Origin: Streptomyces achromogenes
GTDB lineage: Bacteria > Actinomycetota > Actinomycetes > Streptomycetales > Streptomycetaceae
DNA: 64,000 nt
Assembly (NCBI RefSeq): GCF_030816715.1
Contig: NZ_JAUSYH010000001.1
Span: forward strand, 124,001-188,000
Reading direction: 5' to 3'
The notes under the pieces are model-generated. The model searched no databases. It was not told the DNA's origin and was given only the letters and a program-made list of their open reading frames with translations. A program made the translations under genes and the position numbers. Of this stretch, positions 51,780 to 60,319 are shown piece after piece (within the stretch, counting starts at the first letter, position 1; each line of letters opens with the position of its first letter).

Positions 51780-51971
51780 TCAATGGGGGGCGCACGAATC
51801 GGTCCGGATTCCTTCGACCGCCCTGTGTCCGAGGGTGATCGCCATGGCGAGTCCCGAGGCGGTCGTGGGGAGGGCGAAACCGCCGGTCGGAGGCAAGTGC
51901 TCCACCGCCCAGCCACCGGTGGCGGAATCCGCAGGCCATGCCCCGAGCAGAGCCGTCACGGCGAGGGTCAC
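51780..51971 (-). pseudogene. Unidentified gene remnant
   Basis: A minus frame reads AWPADSATGGWAVEHLPPTG GFALPTTASGLAMAITLGHR AVEGI. It looks like the end of a real protein but has no start, and it adjoins transposase debris. Family not recognised. Confidence 0.35.
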
Positions 51972-52180
51972 GCCCTCGTTCGAGCGGCTCTGGCTCGATC
52001 AGCCCTGACTGGCGGGCGTGGATGATGTCCGCGCAGCTTGCGGGCCGCGCCGGGCTGCACCACGGCACGCGGCCTTCGCCGTCCGTGACCACCATGGACT
52101 GACGGCGTTCTGCTGGTTCTTGGCGCAGATGAACTTGTCGCGAACCTTGCCTCCGGCGGCGGGACACGTCCTTGCCTCCG
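51965..52180 (-). pseudogene. IS5-family (IS112-like) transposase remnant
   Basis: On the minus strand FICAKNQQNA and, after a one-base shift, SMVVTDGEGRVPWCSPARPA SCADIIHARQSGL match the central part of IS112-like transposases (AKNKQNAVK.MVVTD..GRVL.CSP..PGSCADITHAR). Both ends are missing. Confidence 0.7.
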
Positions 52181-52192
52181 GCGGCGGGACAC
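52145..52192. repeat. Short tandem repeat, 25-bp period
   Basis: CCTTGCCTCCGGCGGCGGGA CAC occurs at 52145-52167 and again at 52170-52192, separated by GT. It lies just past the stop of the MFS gene. Confidence 0.85.
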
Positions 52193-52205
52193 GGCCGGGC
52201 CTACG

Positions 52206-53441
52206 TCACTCGGACGGCGAACGCGGACGGGCCTCCCCCGGCGGACCCACCCCCGCCGGTCGTGGCCGCAGGGCGGCGGCCGTCAGAGTGACGAACAGGG
52301 CGAGGACCACGGGAATGATCAGGGCCCATGCCAGGCCGGTCAGCTCCGCTACGGCACCGATGAGCAGCGGCCCGGTCAGGAAGCCCAGGTAGCCGATGCT
52401 GGCCACGCGGGCGAGCGCGCGGCCGGCGTGCGTCGGGTCGCGGCTGCCGGCGGCGGAGAACACCTGCGGCGCGATGCAGGACAGACCGGCACCGAGACAG
52501 CCGAAGCCGACGATGCCTGCCAGCGGATGGCCGACGAGCAGCGCGGCGCCCAGGCCGACCGCCGCGACGGCACCGCAACCACGGACCAGGGCTACCGGGC
52601 CGACCCGCGCAGTCAAACGGTCCCCGACGAGGCGGCCGGCCACCATCATGATCGAGAACGCGGCGTACGCCGCGGCCGCGAACCCGGCTCCACTACCCAG
52701 CGTGTCGCGCAGATAGACGCTGCTCCAGTCGGCCGCCGCGCCCTCTCCGACCAGGCAGCAGAAGACCAGGATCCCGAGGAACGGTACTCCGGCCGAAGTG
52801 GCGGCGCTCCGCTGTGGACGGTCGTCTCCGGTCTCGGAGCGGTCCCGGGTCACCGATGAGACGTCGGCGGCGGGCAACGCCCAGCGTGCCGTCCACAGGG
52901 CGGCCGCGCCGACGGCGGCGCCGACGGTGAGAAATGTGGTGGATGCGGCGAAACCGGCATGGGCGGACAGGCCACCGGCCGCCGCCCCGACGAAGCCGCC
53001 GATGCTGTAGATCGCGTGGAAGGACGACATGAGCGGCCTGTCGGCGGCGCGTTCCACATCGACGGCATTGGCGTTCATGGCGATGTTGAGGGTGCCGTGA
53101 ACGGCGCCGAACGCGTAGAGGGCGACGGCGAGGGTCACTACGTCGCCCGCCATGGCGGGCAGGATCAGGAACAGTCCCTCGACGAAGACCATCGGGACCA
53201 GCACCGTACGGCTGCCGTGCCGGTCGAGGAGACGGCCGACGACCTGCATGCCGGTGATCGCGCCGGCTGCGAAGGCGAGCAGCCCGACAGCCAACTGTCC
53301 GTCCCCGAGGTCGAGCCGCTGCTTGATCGCGGGGATGCGGGAGGTCCAGGCGCCCAACGCCGTCCCGAAAGCCAGGAAGGCCAGCGACGTCGCGACGCGG
53401 GCTCGATGCAGGACGGTCCGATGGTCACGGATCCGGGTCAT
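52206..53441 (-). CDS. MFS transporter (YbjJ/fucose-permease-like group)
   Basis: A 411-aa protein with about twelve helices. The start TSLAFLAFGTALGAWTSRIP AIKQRLDLGDGQLAVGLLA is typical of the YbjJ-like MFS subgroup. The loop 2-3 motif appears as GRLLDRHGSRTVLVPM, and in the second half GRLVGDRLTARVGPVALVRG. The long central loop is charged. Substrate unknown; exporters of small metabolites are common in this group. The start at 53441 has GGAGG upstream; the frame extends further upstream, but without family-like sequence. Confidence 0.88.
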   Translation of the reverse strand: MTRIRDHRTVLHRARVATSLAFLAFGTALGAWTSRIPAIKQRLDLGDGQLAVGLLAFAAGAITGMQVVGRLLDRHGSRTVLVPMVFVEGLFLILPAMAGDVVTLAVALYAFGAVHGTLNIAMNANAVDVERAADRPLMSSFHAIYSIGGFVGAAAGGLSAHAGFAASTTFLTVGAAVGAAALWTARWALPAADVSSVTRDRSETGDDRPQRSAATSAGVPFLGILVFCCLVGEGAAADWSSVYLRDTLGSGAGFAAAAYAAFSIMMVAGRLVGDRLTARVGPVALVRGCGAVAAVGLGAALLVGHPLAGIVGFGCLGAGLSCIAPQVFSAAGSRDPTHAGRALARVASIGYLGFLTGPLLIGAVAELTGLAWALIIPVVLALFVTLTAAALRPRPAGVGPPGEARPRSPSE

Positions 53442-53541
53442 GAGACCTCCAGTTGCGCCGTCGGCCGCGGCCACGGAGCGGGATATCAGGGCCACCACCG
53501 CGATGTCTCCATCACAGGGGCATGGTCACGGTGCCGTAGCC

Positions 53542-53583
53542 GCAATGTCGGCGTTGCAGTGTCGGCGTTGCAGTGTCGGCGTC
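53542..53583. repeat. Tandem repeat, three 14-bp units
   Basis: GCAATGTCGGCGTT, GCAGTGTCGGCGTT and GCAGTGTCGGCGTC lie head to tail at 53542-53583, in the gap between the MFS gene and the aldo/keto reductase remnant. Confidence 0.85.
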
Positions 53584-53594
53584 GCCCGAGTCGA

Positions 53595-53985
53595 TCAGGC
53601 GTTGTCGAGGCGGTGCCGCAGCTCGTCGTCCCGCTCCAGGTCCAGCGCGCCGAGGCACCCGTCGAGTTGGCTCACCGAGCTGACGCCGAGCGCCAGTAGC
53701 ACCGGCGGTTTGCCGCGCAGTGGCCAGGCGAGTACCACCTGGTTCCGCGTCGCACCCAGTTCCTTCGCAACGTCGGCCAGTGATGTGCGGGTTCGCACCG
53801 TACTCGACTCCCGGGCGCGGTCGCAGGTAGATGTGGCGCTGCTGGACGCAGCCGAAGCCCGGCAGGCCTCCAGCCGTGGCGATCTCACGGGCGCGGGCCA
53901 CGCGCCAGGCCGCGTGATAACAGACGATCTCGGCAGGACCCGCATGCAGCACCCCGCCCTCGCCGCTTCGATAGCCTCGGCCCAT
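53595..53985 (-). pseudogene. Aldo/keto reductase remnant
   Basis: The C-terminal ~120 residues of an AKR spread over two frames: IVCYHAAWRVARAREIATAG GLPGFGCVQQRHIYLRPRPG in one, then SLADVAKELGATRNQVVLAW and LALGVSSVSQLDGCLGALDL ERDDELRHRLDNA in another. The catalytic N-terminal half is absent. Confidence 0.8.
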
Positions 53986-54268
53986 GGTCTTCGACCTCCA
54001 GCCTTGCCTGAGCGGCGCGCTCGTGAACGTCAGGCCGCTGAGTGAGGAGGACTGCGATGACCTGTACGCAGTCGCCTCCGATCCGCTCGTCTGGGAGCAG
54101 CATCCAGCCCCTGACCGCCACCTCAGGGAGGAGTTCACTCGCTTCTTCCGTGATGCGCTGGCCTCCGGGGGCGCTCTCGCGGTGATCGACAGGAAGAGCG
54201 GTCAGCTGATCGGCTCCTCCCGTCGGGTCACCGTCTCCGTGCTGGCCACCGCCTACCGGCCTCGGTGA
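53984..54268 (+). pseudogene. GNAT acetyltransferase, truncated
   Basis: The first ~80 residues (NVRPLSEEDCDDLYAVASDP, ALAVIDRKSGQLIGSSR) match the start of RimJ/RimL-type GNAT acetyltransferases. The frame then changes character after GSSR at about 54225 and stops at 94 aa, before the acetyl-CoA-binding motif A that such proteins (~180 aa) need. Non-functional as an acetyltransferase. Confidence 0.75.
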
Positions 54269-54351
54269 CCACGAGCGGGCGCATGCGCCTGCTGACCGAT
54301 GAGCAGTCGGCACGCTATCCATCATGTGGGAGAAGCTGCTTGATCCACTGT

Positions 54352-54560
54352 GAGACAACAAACCGTGACCGCTCTTCGGAGGAGCTTGAGCGCGACTGTT
54401 TGGCCCACCCCGCAGGCTGATGCAAGTCGCCTTGTCTGCGAGAGCGCATGACTTGCGGCGTCAGCCGATCGGCGAGCCGACCGTTGAGGACCGTGCGTCT
54501 ACTGATCGGGCAGACCTGCTGCGCATACAAGTCCGGAGCAGTTCGGGGATGACGGCGCAG
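54352..54560 (+). pseudogene. Degenerate CdiI-type immunity gene
   Basis: Nucleotide similarity to the intact gene at 36069-36464 is clear: AACCGTGACCGCTCTTCGGA, GAGCTTGAGCGCGAC, and CGGCGTCAGCCGATCGGCGA. Peptides RDRSSEELERDC and VRLLIGQ survive, but in different frames and with internal stops. The 3' half is gone. Confidence 0.75.
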
Positions 54561-54601
54561 ATACCGATCTCTACGAGCATCATGGCTGTCCTTGACTTCC
54601 T

Positions 54602-54621
54602 CCCCCGCCTAAAGGCGGGGG
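54602..54621. ncRNA. TnpB-element end hairpin (candidate guide-RNA-type 3' end), copy 1
   Basis: CCCCCGCC-TAAA-GGCGGGGG forms an 8-bp stem at the 3' side of the TnpB remnant. IS605/IS1341-type elements carry such subterminal hairpins, and the right end overlaps the guide RNA of TnpB (family knowledge). Nearly the same structure recurs at 55131-55148. Confidence 0.5.
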
Positions 54622-54923
54622 ATTCCAGCGGTCGCCCGCTGGGGTTCCTGCTTCACCGACGACCGCCCCGTCCGGGAGGACTCCCGTTGAGGTCTTACAC
54701 CGTCTCCACAGGCAGACGCCGCCAGCCCGGCGGCCAGGATGTTGCGTGCCGCGTTCACGTCGCGGTCATGCACGACGCCGCAGTCCTCGCACGTCCACTC
54801 GCGGACGTTCAGCGGCGTCTTCGCCGCGACCGTACCGCAGGCCCCGCACAGCTTCGAGCTGGGGAACCACCGGTCGATCACGACGAGTTCGCGCCCGTAC
54901 CAGGCGCACTTGTACTCCAGCAT
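54609..54923 (-). pseudogene. TnpB (IS200/IS605-type) C-terminal remnant
   Basis: About 105 residues from the C-terminal end: [20 protein letters not shown], then the zinc ribbon LCGACG...WTCEDCG with four Cys, and [17 protein letters not shown] carrying the last RuvC-type Asp. The N-terminal ~270 residues, including the first two RuvC acids, are missing, so the nuclease is dead. The remnant ends at a hairpin typical of these elements. Confidence 0.88.
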
Positions 54924-55130
54924 GGAGCGCAGGTCCGTCCAGGCCCGCGTCCGAGACGGCGCGCGCGAGCCTGCCGTTCTTCAGCAGCCCGCTTGACCTG
55001 CTGCGTCACGCCTCACACCGTATCAACTACCCTGCGGGCGACGGGCTGTCGGTCGGTGGTCAGTGGACGCCGGTCCGCTCTGGCTGCGAACCGGCTTTCC
55101 CTGCCGTGCTCCGCAGGAGCTTCGTTTCCT

Positions 55131-55148
55131 CCCTGCCTGAAGGCAGGG
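55131..55148. repeat. TnpB-element end hairpin, copy 2
   Basis: CCCTGCC-TGAA-GGCAGGG with flanks TTTCCTC and GGTATCC repeats the structure at 54602-54621 in the same orientation, 23 bp before the cupin start. It marks the end of a second, otherwise lost, TnpB-type element. Confidence 0.6.
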
Positions 55149-55170
55149 GTATCCACGAAGGAGAGACCCG

Positions 55171-55602
55171 ATGAATGAGATCTCCGAGCTGGTCAGTCAT
55201 CTGGGGCTGGAGCCGCACGTCGAAGGCGGGTGGTTTCGGCAGACCTGGCGGACCGGCCCAACAGCGGTTCCGGACGGGTACACGGGGCCCCGCCCCTTCG
55301 CGACCGGCATCTACTTCCTCCTGCACCCCGGTGAGGTGTCCCGTTGGCACCGGGTGCGTTCGGACGAACTGTGGCTGTGGCACCGGGGCGGCCCGCTGAC
55401 ACTTCGGCTCGGCGGAAACGGAGCCGCTCCGCAGGAGGCTGCCATCGCTTCCATGGGGCCGGACATCGAGAGCGGGCAGCAGCCGCAGTTCCTCGTGCCC
55501 GCCGGGGTCTGGCAGACCGCACAACCAGCGGGTGACCAGCCGGTCCTGGTGTCCTGCATTGTCGCTCCCGGCTTCGAGTACGAGGACTTCGAGATGCTGT
55601 GA
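55171..55602 (+). CDS. DUF985 cupin-domain protein
   Basis: A 143-aa cupin_5/DUF985 protein. LGLEPHVEGGWFRQTWRT at the start, IYFLLHPGEVSRWHRVRSDE LWLWHRGGPL in the middle and SCIVAPGFEYEDFEML at the end are the family signature; the His/Glu residues of the middle block probably bind a metal. The function of DUF985 is not settled. ATG at 55171 has GAAGGAGAG 6-14 bases upstream. It lies just after a TnpB-type hairpin. Confidence 0.9.
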   Translation: MNEISELVSHLGLEPHVEGGWFRQTWRTGPTAVPDGYTGPRPFATGIYFLLHPGEVSRWHRVRSDELWLWHRGGPLTLRLGGNGAAPQEAAIASMGPDIESGQQPQFLVPAGVWQTAQPAGDQPVLVSCIVAPGFEYEDFEML

Positions 55603-55912
55603 CGCCGCACGAGCCCGGATTGCCGAGAGCTGGTCTTGCGGGGTGTGCGTCCAACGGGCGTCTCGACCGGGTGATCGCAGCTGGCCGAAGACACGAGAAC
55701 AGGCCTTGGCAACTCGGGTTGCGAAGCCGGGCTCCTCGAGCCGACGCACCCTCGTTGCCCTTGAGCACCTGACGCTCAAATCGGACCAGAACCCGCTCTC
55801 GCCTGCACAGCCGCACGGACGCCAGCCCATCCGCGCTGTTTCGCTTCGGTCGCCGATGAGTTTCGGTCTGCCGGATGGTCCAAGTCGGCACACCTGACAA
55901 AGGGAGAAACCG
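55603..55912. other. Intergenic region without recognisable genes
   Basis: About 310 bp. Open frames exist on both strands but have no ribosome binding sites or family features. A good AAAGGGAGAAAC box at the end belongs to the gene at 55913. Confidence 0.5.
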
Positions 55913-56740
55913 ATGACTCACATCGCCCGTCGCATGTTCGAGCTCCTTGAGCCGATCTGCCTGGTCACCTACTTCGCCGACGAGTGCAACCAGGAACTGA
56001 CCGCACTCGGCCACCGCACCTACTGGGACGGCTATTTCGCCAGCCGCGCCGCACCACTGGGACGGGTACCGGCCCAAGTCGTGCACGCGGCCTTCTACAA
56101 CTTCGCCGACGGGGAAGCCGCCCGGCACATCCCCAGCGCCTGGGCGACGATCCCGCCCGAGGCCTCCGTCGCCGCGCGGGAGCGGGGCAGCACGGCCTCC
56201 CTACGGCGCATTCTCGGCGACGAGCTGGCCGACTCCCCGGGCCTGGTGCGTGCCGCAGACCTGACCACCAAGGCCGCTACGAGCGCCCCCACCGAAGGCC
56301 GGGTGATGTACGCCGGCATGCGCACCCTCGAGGTACCCAGCGACCCCGTCGCCCGACTGTGGCATTCCGCGACCATGCTGCGCGAGCACCGCGGCGACGG
56401 GCACATCGCCGCCCTCGTCGGCGCGCGTATCGGCGGCACGGAGGCCCACGTGCTCTCTGCTCTGGAACAGGGCATCCACCCCCCAGAGTCTTTCGGACGC
56501 ATCCATCACCTGCCGAAAGAGCGCCTGGCCGCGGTCATGGACGGCATGCGCGAACGCGGACTCATCGACACCGACGGCCACTTCACCGACGCCGGCCGCG
56601 CGGCCAAACAGCGCATCGAAACGTCCACCGACGAACTCGCCGCCCCGCCCTACGACGCCCTGTCCCCCGCCGAACTCGACGAACTGATCACCGAGCTCGA
56701 ACCCATCACCGCGACCCTGGTGGCCACAGGCTCGCAGTGA
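55913..56740 (+). CDS. SCO6745-family helix-turn-helix protein
   Basis: A 275-aa soluble, mainly helical protein matching the actinobacterial SCO6745-type family (ARRMFELLEPICLVTYFADE, GHRTYWDGYFASRAAPLGRV, AARHIPSAWATIPPEA). The C-terminal part (LPKERLAAVMDGMRERGLID TDGHFTDAGRAAKQRIETST D) reads like the winged helix of MarR-type proteins. The family is of unknown function, possibly regulatory or ligand-binding. ATG at 55913 follows AAAGGGAG. Monocistronic. Confidence 0.85.
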   Translation: MTHIARRMFELLEPICLVTYFADECNQELTALGHRTYWDGYFASRAAPLGRVPAQVVHAAFYNFADGEAARHIPSAWATIPPEASVAARERGSTASLRRILGDELADSPGLVRAADLTTKAATSAPTEGRVMYAGMRTLEVPSDPVARLWHSATMLREHRGDGHIAALVGARIGGTEAHVLSALEQGIHPPESFGRIHHLPKERLAAVMDGMRERGLIDTDGHFTDAGRAAKQRIETSTDELAAPPYDALSPAELDELITELEPITATLVATGSQ

Positions 56741-56985
56741 CACGCAGTGACGAACCTCCCCGCACCTCTCCGGCCGGGCGTCGTCTGCGCTGAAAGGCGT
56801 TCCGCGGGTCCGAAGGGGGGCCCTGCCGGCTCTCAGGTCCTTCCTGATGGGATGTCCGCGCCCCCCGTCCGCCAGCAGCGGCACGGTCCTCGCCCACCGG
56901 GCGTCAGTCAACCTACACACATGGACCAGCGATCGGACGATCGATCTGAGGGCAACGGCTGGGCCGCCTCTCTCGGATCGCCTCC
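56741..56985. other. Intergenic region
   Basis: About 245 bp between convergent genes. No gene or strong hairpin seen. Confidence 0.5.
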
Positions 56986-57570
56986 CTAGGCATCCCCGAA
57001 CCACGGGCGGCCCTGGGCCCAGTGGGTCGCCCAGCCCGTGAAGCCGGGAATGCCGGGCATCAGGGCGTCGGGTGACTGGGGGCCGAAGGGTATCGCGCCC
57101 TCACCGGCGATCTGCCAGACGTGACCGCGCTGCGGACCGGTGACGATCAGGTGCCAGTACATGCCGCAGCCGTCGGTGCCCAGCAGCAGTGAGCCGTGGT
57201 CGAACACGGCGTCCGTCCGGGCCTCGAACTCCTGCTCCGACAGTGCCTCTTCGTCGTCCTCCCACAGCCATGCCGCCGTGAGCGGAAAGGGCTCGGCGAG
57301 CCGGCGCTCGGCGCGATCCGAGCCCCAGTCCGGGGGTGTTTGCGCGAGGGGCAGCAGACCGTAATAGGGCGGTCCGGCGCGCAGCCCGTCGCAGATCTCC
57401 GCCACGAACGTGCGGTACGGCTCCGGCAGCACGATGCCGTGCTCCGCCTCGAAGGATTGCACCGCCTCCCAACCGGCCGGCGGCGCGGCCTCGGGACGGG
57501 ACGCGAAGATCTCGCCGAGGGCGGCCAACTCGCCCGGGTCGCATGTTTCCGTGTTCATGCCGATCATCAT
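56986..57570 (-). CDS. SMI1/KNR4-family protein
   Basis: A protein of up to 194 aa with the SMI1/KNR4 fold pattern: WEAVQSFEAEHGIVLPEPYR TFVAEICDG at the start of the domain, LLLGTDGCGMYWHLIVTGPQ RGHVWQI in the core and FTGWATHWAQG at the end. In bacteria these domains often serve as immunity proteins of polymorphic toxin systems or as stand-alone proteins. No toxin is next to it. Three in-frame Met codons (57570, 57567, 57558) are possible starts. Confidence 0.85.
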   Translation of the reverse strand: MMIGMNTETCDPGELAALGEIFASRPEAAPPAGWEAVQSFEAEHGIVLPEPYRTFVAEICDGLRAGPPYYGLLPLAQTPPDWGSDRAERRLAEPFPLTAAWLWEDDEEALSEQEFEARTDAVFDHGSLLLGTDGCGMYWHLIVTGPQRGHVWQIAGEGAIPFGPQSPDALMPGIPGFTGWATHWAQGRPWFGDA

Positions 57571-58149
57571 GCAAGATCCGAATCAAAGAGTTCTGTGGTG
57601 GGATCGCAATGGGTATGTCAGCGGCCCGACCACGCCATACGTCCGCGGTGACCTGGGCCGGCTCCAGTGCGCTGTAGAAGCCGGTGCGGCGCGACACCTA
57701 CCGCTGCACTTCGCGCAGCACGGGGGGCTTCGTCGCGCAAGTGTCAGGCTTCGCGCTCGTATTGGTGGTGACGTCCGGTCACAGAGACGGGGAGGCGGTC
57801 AGCGCGCCGACGAGCTGGGCGAATTCGGTACGTTGCCGGTGCGTCAGTGTGACGTAGAGCGACGCATGCAGCTCGTCGGTGAGGCGCTCGGCATGCCTCC
57901 ATCGGGGATCAGGGGTACGGCGACGGGACGGGGCTTCGGCCAGCCGTGGTGCGCCGCCTCTTCGACACCCAGGTTGATGATCATCGCCTCTCTGGCACTC
58001 AGTCCGCTCTGGCACACCGCCGCCAGATGGCAGGCACCACGGGGTTCCCACAGCACGTGTACGCGCTGCATGGCCGCTCCGACCGGGTCGCCGGCGGGGC
58101 AGGGCTGCGCACGCCAGCCCGCGGACAGGGGCAGCGCGTCGGCGTCGGC
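57571..58149. other. Decayed stretch without intact genes
   Basis: A minus-strand peptide LTDELHASLYVTLTHRQRTE FAQLVGAL ending at 57779 resembles the tail of a small helical regulator (MarR-like, weak). A plus peptide TPYVRGDLGRLQCAVEAGAA at about 57630 is unassigned. No complete gene. Confidence 0.4.
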
Positions 58150-58747
58150 AGGAGTGGATCTGCTGCGCCCCGACGGGCGAACGGTGGCCCTGACGGAGTC
58201 GGGCCGGATGCTTCTCCGGCACGCCGACCGGATCCTCGACGCCGTGCAGGAAGCCGAGAGCGCCGTCGCGGCGGTCAAGGGCATGGTCGGCACCACCGCC
58301 ACCCTCGCCGCGTTGCCGTCGACCGTCGCCCGGATCGTGGCCCCCGCACGGACCGGGCTGGGGTCGGACCACCCCCAGCTCGCCCTGACCTGTCTCGTCA
58401 CCGACCAGGCGCACCTGAGGGAACTCACGCTCGGCACGGTTGATGTGGTGCTGGGACAGCGCTATCACCACCTACCCGATGCCCCACCCCGCCGTATCGA
58501 GCTGTGCGCGCTTCTCGAGGATCCGCTGCTCGTCGTCACCGCTGCCGACCGAACCGACGGGCGGCCCGTCACCCTTCGGGAACTGGCAACGCACAGCCTC
58601 GCGGTGCCGCCGCCGACCACAGTGCGCGGACAGGCCGTCCTGCAAGCCTGCCACCAAGCCGGCTTCACCCCCACGGCGCGCCACGTCACCGCCGACATCG
58701 CCGCTACCGCGGGCAGGAAGAGGACCACACCGACGTCGACTGCGTGA
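58150..58747 (+). pseudogene. LysR-family regulator, truncated at both ends
   Basis: Begins within the helix-turn-helix domain (DLLRPDGRTVALTESGRMLL RHADRILDAVQEAESAVAAV) and continues through the effector-binding domain (LTLGTVDVVLGQRYHHLP, ALLEDPLLVVTAADR, GQAVLQACHQAGFTPTARHV TADIAA). The first ~40 residues with the recognition helix are absent, and the last ~60 are replaced by GRKRTTPTSTA. It cannot bind DNA as read. Confidence 0.75.
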
Positions 58748-58866
58748 CAAATGTCAGTGAAAGCGATGAGGAACGGCAGTAGTTCGCCCGCAGCGCGGTT
58801 CATAGCCTTTCCGTAGGTGTGAACCTGCCTGGGCACCGCGCGTAACGACCTGCGAAGGAGATCGCC

Positions 58867-60135
58867 ATGCCGCGTCCGACCTCATCCTCCTCACCGAGCA
58901 GCACCGGCAGGACCAGCGGAATGAGCAGGAGACGCATGGTGATCACGGGCACCACGCTCGCCGCGGGACTTGCTCCGACCACCGCCCGTGGAACCCCCGC
59001 CGGCGCCGCGTCGTCCGGCCGAGCCCCGATTGCTTTTCAGAAGGCCGTACGGCTCGTCCTTCCGCCGCCGGGCGGGCCTCATGCCCTGGGCACCGCGGCG
59101 CTGCATCTCAGCGATCGCAGCCGCCGGGACCCCTGGGTCGCCACCCTGCCGGCGCGGGAGCTGATGGTTCAACTCTGGTACCCCGCACGTGCGTCCACCG
59201 GCCAGCCCAGGGCGCCGTGGATGACAGGACAGGCTGCCGAGGTCTTCCAGCAGACGGGGTATCTCCTCCCCGAGTACGCCACACTGCCGGACACGCACGC
59301 CCGTATCGGCGCGGTACCCGACACTCGCGGGGGCCGACTCCCGGTGATCCTCTACTCCCATGGACACGGCCAGCACCGCGGCTCCAGCACGGCGCTGGTC
59401 GAGGAACTGGTCAGCCACGGTTACATCGTGGTCACCATCGACCACACTTATGACGCCGGGCAGGTCGAGTTCCCCGGTGGCCGGGTAGAGAGGTACGCGA
59501 TGCCTCCTTTCACGGCGGAGGACGACGACCCGGTGATCCTCAAGGCGGTTGACGTGCGGGTGGCCGACACCCGTTTCGTACTGGAGGAGCTGTGGCGACG
59601 TGTTCGGGGCCGCCGCGACCCGCTCCCGCACGGACTCGGCGACATCCTCGACCTGTCCACAACCGCCATGTTCGGCCACTCCCTGGGTGGTGCGACCGCG
59701 GCGTCGGCGATGGCGGCAGGGGTACCGATCGTGGCTGGCGCGAATCTCGACGGCAGCCTCTTCGGTCCGGTGGTGGCCAAGGGGCTGCGCAAGCCGTTCC
59801 TCCTGATGAGCGAGGACGCGGACAACAAAGCGAGCTGGCCCGAGATCTGGCCCCGGCTGCGAGGCTGGCGCCGCCGTCTCCGGCTGACCGGTACCCGGCA
59901 CTTCTCGTACACCGACTACGAGACGTTCATGCCGCAGGTCGCCGCACGACTCGGCGCGACCGACGAACAGCTGGCCGAGTTCATAGGCCCGCTCGACGCG
60001 ACACGCGCCGTCGACGTCCAGCGGCGCTTCCTGCTCGCCTACTTCGACCTTCACCTGCGCGGGCATCGCGCCCCGATCCTCGAAGGACCGTCACCCCGGT
60101 ATCCGGAGGTGCGCTTCATCGGCGGTGCCGGATGA
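58867..60135 (+). CDS. Secreted alpha/beta hydrolase (PAF-acetylhydrolase/chlorophyllase-like)
   Basis: A 422-aa exported hydrolase. The N-terminus has a Tat-like signal (MSRRRMVITGTTLAAGLAP). The first strands carry LMVQLWYPA and VILYSHGHGQHRGSS, the oxyanion region; the nucleophile is S272 in MFGHSLGGATA, a probable Asp lies in GANLDGSLFGP, and the His in GTRHFSYTDYETF. This order matches platelet-activating-factor acetylhydrolase II-like esterases, which cleave short acyl esters. ATG at 58867 follows GCGAAGGAG. It overlaps no other gene. Confidence 0.87.
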   Translation: MPRPTSSSSPSSTGRTSGMSRRRMVITGTTLAAGLAPTTARGTPAGAASSGRAPIAFQKAVRLVLPPPGGPHALGTAALHLSDRSRRDPWVATLPARELMVQLWYPARASTGQPRAPWMTGQAAEVFQQTGYLLPEYATLPDTHARIGAVPDTRGGRLPVILYSHGHGQHRGSSTALVEELVSHGYIVVTIDHTYDAGQVEFPGGRVERYAMPPFTAEDDDPVILKAVDVRVADTRFVLEELWRRVRGRRDPLPHGLGDILDLSTTAMFGHSLGGATAASAMAAGVPIVAGANLDGSLFGPVVAKGLRKPFLLMSEDADNKASWPEIWPRLRGWRRRLRLTGTRHFSYTDYETFMPQVAARLGATDEQLAEFIGPLDATRAVDVQRRFLLAYFDLHLRGHRAPILEGPSPRYPEVRFIGGAG

Positions 60136-60319
60136 TCAGGCACGGGATGTGTCGGTTCCGGGCCGAAGACGGGAGAAGCCTGGCGGGAACGGCGGCGTCT
60201 CATTTCGCCCGTTGACGGTCACGATGCACTTGGTTACCGTGCGCAACGAATCCTCCACCCGCCGACCGGCGTTCGGCATCGCGGACCCGGACGGCGACTC
60301 AGCGAAGGAGACACCAGGG

